DNA of 64,000 bases from Camellia lanceoleosa (Eukaryota; Streptophyta; Magnoliopsida; Ericales; Theaceae), in NCBI GenBank assembly GCA_025200525.1, contig CM045762.1, positions 110,210,734-110,274,733 of the forward strand, read 5' to 3'. Below are positions 58,883-64,000 of the stretch, one piece after another. The notes under the pieces are model-generated. The model worked only from the letters and a program-made list of their open reading frames with translations, was not told where the DNA came from and did not search any database. Each line of letters starts with the position of its first letter. The stretch's first letter is position 1. A program made the translations under genes and the position numbers.

Positions 58883-59055
58883 CGAATTAGCAGCATCATA
58901 AAGGAGTCTATACCACCAAATTGAACCTTGTCCATTGATTTGTCCACCTCCATTGATGATAAGGCCATTCACAAATGAGAAAGAAAGCCAATTTTGTATG
59001 TTGTTGTACTCCTGCCATTGAGAAAGAGAGCTAGGTGCAACAATATGCCCTTTCA
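58883..59055 (-). pseudogene. Polygalacturonase copy 2, exon GHIVAPSS
   Basis: Encodes GHIVAPSSLSQWQEYNNIQN, FVNGLIINGGGQINGQGSIW and WYRLLYDAANS, typical of the GH28 N-terminal coils. Donor TCG|GTGCAT. The exact acceptor is unclear because a 13-bp duplication (gttgaaagggcat twice) lies at the exon start near 59043-59068. Confidence 0.82.
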
Positions 59056-59285
59056 ACATGCCCTTTCAAAAAATAATAGTAAAAAGAAAGAAAAAAAATG
59101 ACTACTTTTACAGCGTAGTAGAAAATGAAAAAAAAAAAATTGCAACAAAATAAAAGATAGAAAATCAAAAAAAAAAAAAATTGCAACAAAAAAAATTCCT
59201 TTGTGCTTAGTCGAAACATATAAATGAACAAAAATCTCGAGCGTTGTAGATAAAACTCTCACTAATACCTAAATATTAACAGTAC

Positions 59286-59411
59286 TAGAGTTGCATAAAC
59301 CTTGGAAGGTCATAGGCATCAACAAGAAAGTCATATCTGCTGGTACGATAAGTTTGGGCATCCCTCCAGTTGCTTTATATAGATCTCCGCATGCTTTCAC
59401 AAATGCCTTTT
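59286..59411 (-). pseudogene. Polygalacturonase copy 2, exon AFVKACGDLYK
   Basis: Acceptor TCAAAAG and donor CTA|GTACTG. Encodes AFVKACGDLYKATGGMPKLI, then PADMTFLLMPMTFQGLCNSS, the second segment of plant polygalacturonases. The preceding signal-peptide exon should lie at higher coordinates but is not seen before the LTR at 59752. Confidence 0.82.
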
Positions 59412-59557
59412 GATGCATACATATAGAACAATAAGGTCAAAAATCTATTCTCTTTTTTTTCTTTTAATTTCTGCAATTCATTAGGTTACCAAGCCATGTT
59501 GGCCTAAGAAAGATAAAAAATGGGTACTACTAGACAATGTTAATAATGTGTGGCAGT

Positions 59558-59618
<61 letters not shown>

Positions 59619-59751
59619 GGTTTGAGTTTCTAGTGCTCAACCGTGAATTTTTTTATTAGAATGTTTTGAAAAGAAATTTGTTTATTTATAAATATTATAC
59701 GTAGTTTGATTATGATAAATATATAATTAGAACCTAATATTTTAGCAACAC
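59412..59751. repeat. Spacer with TAA microsatellite
   Basis: AT-rich. (TAA)n at 59559-59616. No polygalacturonase first exon recognised. Confidence 0.7.
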
Positions 59752-60740
59752 TGTAAAGCCCTGAAAATAATTACAATAATACAACCCAACATAATTGACG
59801 CAAGACAACATGATCAAAATTATAATATTTCATTAGCCTGACTTGATAAACAATAATGACGCATGTGATATACATTCATAAATAGTTCATACTGAATCTT
59901 CAGCATGTGTTACAAGTAGTAAAGAGGAATGAAAATTAAATAGATAATTATAGGCCTTCAAGGCTTACATCTTTCCAAGTCTTTGCTTGGTTACAACAAA
60001 AGAGAGTGTAACTCTATACAATTCAAGCCCTTGGCTATACAAATAAGCACAAAAGTGAAGCTCGTGCTCCAAACTCCTTCCGAGCTATTGCCTTGGCGGA
60101 GGCATATCATCAACACCTAAAAATAGTTTTCCCAAGTAGGGTGAGCCGAAACCCAGTAGGAACAATCTAACATAGTATATAGATCCTAACAAAGATATAA
60201 GTACAATGTGCATTTGCAATGCTAGTGAGAAAACATTTACATTCTATATCATCATAGCGTACCAAAATTTATAACTCAATCCTTTTCCTTCTCATCAATT
60301 CAGGTTAGATCATTTCATCTCAATTCATGAGCCAATTTCATTATCTTTCAAACAACCCATCTGAGACTACAACTCAGTGGTTCCCAAATTAACACAATCA
60401 TCACACAAGCACTTCAAATTGCCATTTTATGAAAAATTTGTCCACGGGATCGGCGTCCATGTATATGCGCGGTTTTGAGACTTTCACCCAGGACACACAA
60501 GCCAACTTAGTTCAATGGAGTCCATCCCCTATCTCCTCCCAAACAATGGAATACATCCATTTTCTCCTCCCAAACAATCATACATACACAATGTATGCAA
60601 AACTTAGTCATATTCAATGACGACCACCAAGAAATTAGTTTTAATTTATCTAATCCTCATGCAATTTCTACAACAATCATAGTTATCCTCCACTGATAGC
60701 CTAATACAGATATTTTTAAATAGATATTAAATCTCAAGAC
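59752..60740 (-). mobile_element. Family-1-like LTR, antisense, first part
   Basis: Starts TGTAAAGCCCTG and follows the family-1 antisense block order (cttggttacaacaaaagag, cctatctcctcccaaac, tatcctccactgatagcc). Cut at 60740 by a long-TIR element and resumes at 61723. Confidence 0.75.
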
Positions 60741-61722
60741 AGACGTGTTTGATTTGCCGGATTAGGAGGGGGAGAATCCACTATTTGGATTGTAATCCAT
60801 TGATAAATTAAATAAACAAGATTAAATATTTAAAAAATAAAATAAATTTAGATTGTAATCCATCGGACTTGAGTCTTGGGACTGTGAATCCCCCGGACTA
60901 TTTGGCTGGATTGGATATGTATCCTGTGTTTGCTTTTTCATGGGATTAAATGTCTGGAAATGACTATTTTTAGTGAATCCAACGTTTGGTTGGACGGACT
61001 GGATAGGATAAATGAACAAAAGACTATTTTACCCTTTTTCAATTGTTTACTAAGTAATAGTAATATTAAACATATCTTTAATATTTTAATTATTTTTAGC
61101 TAGATTAAATAAAAATTTATTTTATTTTATTTTTTACACAATTAAATAAATTTATTTTTTTTAAATAAATAAATAAATAAAATATCAATAAAATATATAT
61201 TATTTATTTTAATTAAAATTTTAAATAAATTTGTTTTTAAAAATAATAATAATCAAACAATGATATTAAATAAAACATCTATTAAATTTAAATAATGAAA
61301 TTAAATAAAATATAAACAAAATTTTAAAATAAAAATCAATAAAATATCTATAAAAAATTATTTAAAAAAATTAAATAAATAAAACATCAATAAAAAGTTA
61401 AATAAAATTATTTTATTTTTAAATTGAGACATTTAAATTTTATTGAATTTTATTAAATATAATACATAATTAAACAGTAGAGGGTCAAAATGGTCATTTT
61501 GACCACCAAATCCCAACAGTGGATAGTCCTCCAAAAGCTATCCCATACCCCCCCTCCCCCCCAGGACACAATAGTCCCCCATATAGGGGATAAGGAGTCT
61601 GGCCGGACATGGAGTCCAGCGGACTAAAAAAAAATCAAACGGCGGATAAGGAGCACTATTTGGATTACAATCCAAATAGTGGATAGTCCCCCCCCCCCTA
61701 ATCCGGCGAATCAAACACGCCC
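60741..61722. mobile_element. Non-autonomous DNA element with long TIRs
   Basis: About 980 bp. Left end GACGTGTTTGATTTGCCGG; right end on the opposite strand GGCGTGTTTGATTCGCCGG. Pairing continues through the GGATTAGG, the G-rich run and ccactatttggattgtaatc, roughly 55-60 bp. The interior is extremely AT-rich. No clear target duplication and no transposase. Contains a 28-bp near-perfect palindrome at 61654-61681. Confidence 0.75.
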
Positions 61723-62753
61723 ATAGTGTATTCAAATTTCCAAAAGTGTGGGATAATACATATCCAACTCCACTGTTTACATCAACATTCATCCAATTTC
61801 ATATTAATGATACCCATTTCATTTATTTATACAAAATAAACACTTGAAGTATTTTAGGTTAACTTCCCTCTTTCCCATATACCAACCCAAATGCCAAAAT
61901 CAACTATTATGACGCAATATAACCTCATTTTCAAGCCCTATGACTATTTATAGCACATTCACTAGAAACCCCTCTTTCGAGTTTTACATCCCAAACCCTA
62001 GGTTTGTTCGAAATACTCCCAAAACTCAGCATTGTTACACAACAACCAATAACCAAGTTAAAACCCATAAGAAGGTGTAGAAAATTCCTACCTCAAGCTC
62101 CGAAGACAAGTAAAGCAAGGTGGAAGCTTTAATGACGCTGAAACCAAGTTCCAATTGGATCAAAACGGAGCTCTAGGAATGCTCTAACTTTTTCTCAAAG
62201 GCACTAGGGTGAAGAACCCAATGGATCGAGGTAAAAATGTAGACAGAAGGTGTGCTTTAGAGAGAGAGACTCAAGATCTAGGTTTTTGGAAAGTTTTAGA
62301 GAGAAGAAGAAATGAAAAAGTGAAGTAAAAAGTCATCTTCATGAATTGATATACATGCAGTCTGCTTGAGTGCAAGAAGTGACGCTCGAGCGCTAGACAC
62401 ATTGTTCTACTTGAGCGCAAGAAGTGATGCTCGAGCACAGAATACACACTTTCAGAAGTTTTGTAGACGAGGGACATCGCTCGAGCTCAAGATTGGCCGC
62501 TTGAGCATGGAATACATTCTTCCTGTATTTTGCAGGTCTACAAAAATACTGAGAATTTGTAAAGCTCGCTCGAGCGCAAGAAGTGCCGCTCGACAGGAGG
62601 AACAAAAATCTAGGCAACAAAGATTTGAAAATCAAGCAACCAACCTGTTCCAAATAAGACCAACATAATTCCATAACCAAATTTAAGGAAGAATAAGAGG
62701 TAAAAGACATGAACAACCATATGAGGCTATGAAACCTTATTCCAAAATACAAA
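61723..62753 (-). mobile_element. Family-1-like LTR, antisense, second part
   Basis: Continues the LTR from 60740, with a decayed CTCGAG array at 62355-62600 (GCTTGAGTGC, GCTCGAGCGC, GCTCGAGCTC). The end GGGATCGCTATA is not reached: the sequence is cut at 62754 by a family-2 LTR. Confidence 0.72.
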
Positions 62754-63432
62754 TGTAACACCCCGAAATTATCCAACATAAATATAATACATCAACCCAC
62801 AATCTATCAATAATGACCCCGGTGCACAAAGATACCAGAAGGTCATAATCTCCATATTCTATTACATAACTTCAAATGTTTATACAAAAGTAATCTCACA
62901 TGCGAGTATACATTCATCAAAAGCTAGTACGTGAATCTATAGCATGTGAAATCATTAAACCAAAATGAATAAAGGCCCTCAAGGGCTTACAAATTCCAAG
63001 GCATGGGCCTGGTTACACAAAATGGTCTCTCGGACCCATTCAAGTTAGCCCTTGGCTTTACAAAAATTTACAACAAAAGAAAAGAGTAGTCTACTCTTCA
63101 CCAGAACATATCCACACTCTCAGCTTGGCGGGATCACTACATCTTTACTTGCACCAAAACTCCATAGGGGTAAGCATAAAGCCCAGTAGAGAATTCTTAC
63201 AAAGTATATACATTTATGCAAATTTCCCCAACATTATATGTAAATGTGATGCCATGCAATGCCATTATAAAGAAGAACTTCATTTCAATGCACTACTTTA
63301 AAAAAAAGAAATGACCACGTTTTCAATAATGTTTTGCAATTTCATTAATTTCAAAACTTCCAACTTTTAATCAATAGGGGCGGTAAATACGACTCAGATA
63401 ATCCCTAGGTTGGTATTTACAAGTAGGCTCAA
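62754..63432 (-). mobile_element. Family-2 LTR fragment, antisense
   Basis: Starts TGTAACACCCCG and follows the family-2 antisense order (cttggctttacaaaaat, ccatagggg, ggggcggtaaatacgac). It is cut at 63432 by a family-1 LTR on the plus strand. Confidence 0.75.
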
Positions 63433-64000
63433 TATAGCGATCCTGGTTTTCCCTCCATTAGTTGTTGTATTCTGGACTCGATTCCGTGAATGTCGGTTGT
63501 CGCATATGTTTCATTTCCGTCCTTTAATTCCTTATATATGAGTTTTAGGATGTGTTGGGCAGGTTTGTAACATGTTGGTTGTGTTTAGAAGTAAATGGTT
63601 GCTGCCCAGATTTTGGTGTCTTCACTCGAGCGAGGCTTTTGTTGCTCGAGCGAGATCTATGCTTTAGTTTCTTCACTCGAGCTAGGGTTCCTTCGCTCGA
63701 GTGAGAGTTGTATGTTGTGTCTGTTGGCTCGAGTGAGAAGTCTTGTGCTCGAGCTTGCATCGATCTGATTCTCCTGACCTGAAGGTTGCATTTCTTGGCT
63801 CGAGCGAGTGAGGTCTATGTTTTGGGTTTCTTCGCTCGAGCGAGCATTCTTGTGCTCGAGCGTGCTTCTGGGTTGCAGACCCGAAGCTTTGTGTTGTTGG
63901 CTCGAGCGAGGCTTTATGTGCTCAAGCGAGGTTTTTTTGTGTCTGGTCGCTCGAGTGACCACTACTTCGCTTGAGCGAGCCTCGAATATATCAGTTCGCA
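63433..64000 (+). mobile_element. Family-1 LTR, sense, start only
   Basis: Starts TATAGCGATCCTGG, the family-1 sense start, after the flank ctcaa, and runs off the window. It includes a CTCGAG array from 63620 to the end. Confidence 0.85.
63620..64000. repeat. CTCGAG palindrome array (runs off window)
   Basis: GCTCGAGCGAG-type words with T-rich linkers, as in the copy at 43190-43515. Confidence 0.85.

Overview
This window looks like transposon-packed nuclear DNA of a flowering plant, probably a dicot. The evidence is split polygalacturonase genes with plant-type introns, Ty3/gypsy chromoviruses primed by initiator tRNA-Met, a CACTA element carrying plant gene fragments, MITEs, and AT-rich spacers full of microsatellites. 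I see no rRNA, tRNA, CRISPR or bacterial feature, and no clearly intact host gene.

Layout. 1-6133: part of a long antisense LTR (family 4), split by a 3.6-kb solo LTR (372-3968). 6134-6628: antisense family-1 LTR fragment. 6629-24738: a decayed chromovirus, element A (family 2), whose 3' LTR is split by a younger, nearly complete antisense chromovirus, element B (family 1, 13783-23554). 24739-25851: AT-rich spacer. 25852-28232: family-2 solo LTR. 28381-28767: two exons of polygalacturonase copy 1. 28774-47517: stacked insertions, namely an antisense LTR, a CACTA element (31819-40224), family-1 LTRs at 40234-42474 and about 42480-46621 (the second split by a sense solo LTR, 43008-45031), a LINE-like tail and a Mutator-like MITE. 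47571-47705: an N-terminal polygalacturonase exon. 48062-52529: family-3 LTR split by a family-2 LTR. 53061-54273: two MITEs. 55010-59411: polygalacturonase copy 2, with an LTR fragment in an intron. 59752-64000: three more LTRs, one split by a long-TIR element.

The host story is a small tandem polygalacturonase (GH28) cluster on the minus strand that has been broken up. One copy is truncated and spread across about 19 kb of insertions. The other has a one-base frameshift. Each has lost the second Asp of the NTD catalytic motif, and copy 2 has also lost the catalytic His.

Two observations stand out. First, four LTR families each carry their own array of CpG-containing palindromes (cores CTCGAG, CACGTG and GTCGAC, and GGTC/GACC arms) in the likely U3 promoter region. 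In three of them the array lies just upstream of a TATA-like box. One array has changed copy number between the two LTRs of a single insertion. Second, the CACTA element carries intron-containing exons from at least four unrelated genes (NUP98, a MAP kinase, chloroplast SRP54, NOT1), all in one orientation. Family 1 also has non-canonical LTR ends (5'-TA...CA-3'), shown by exact target-site duplications.
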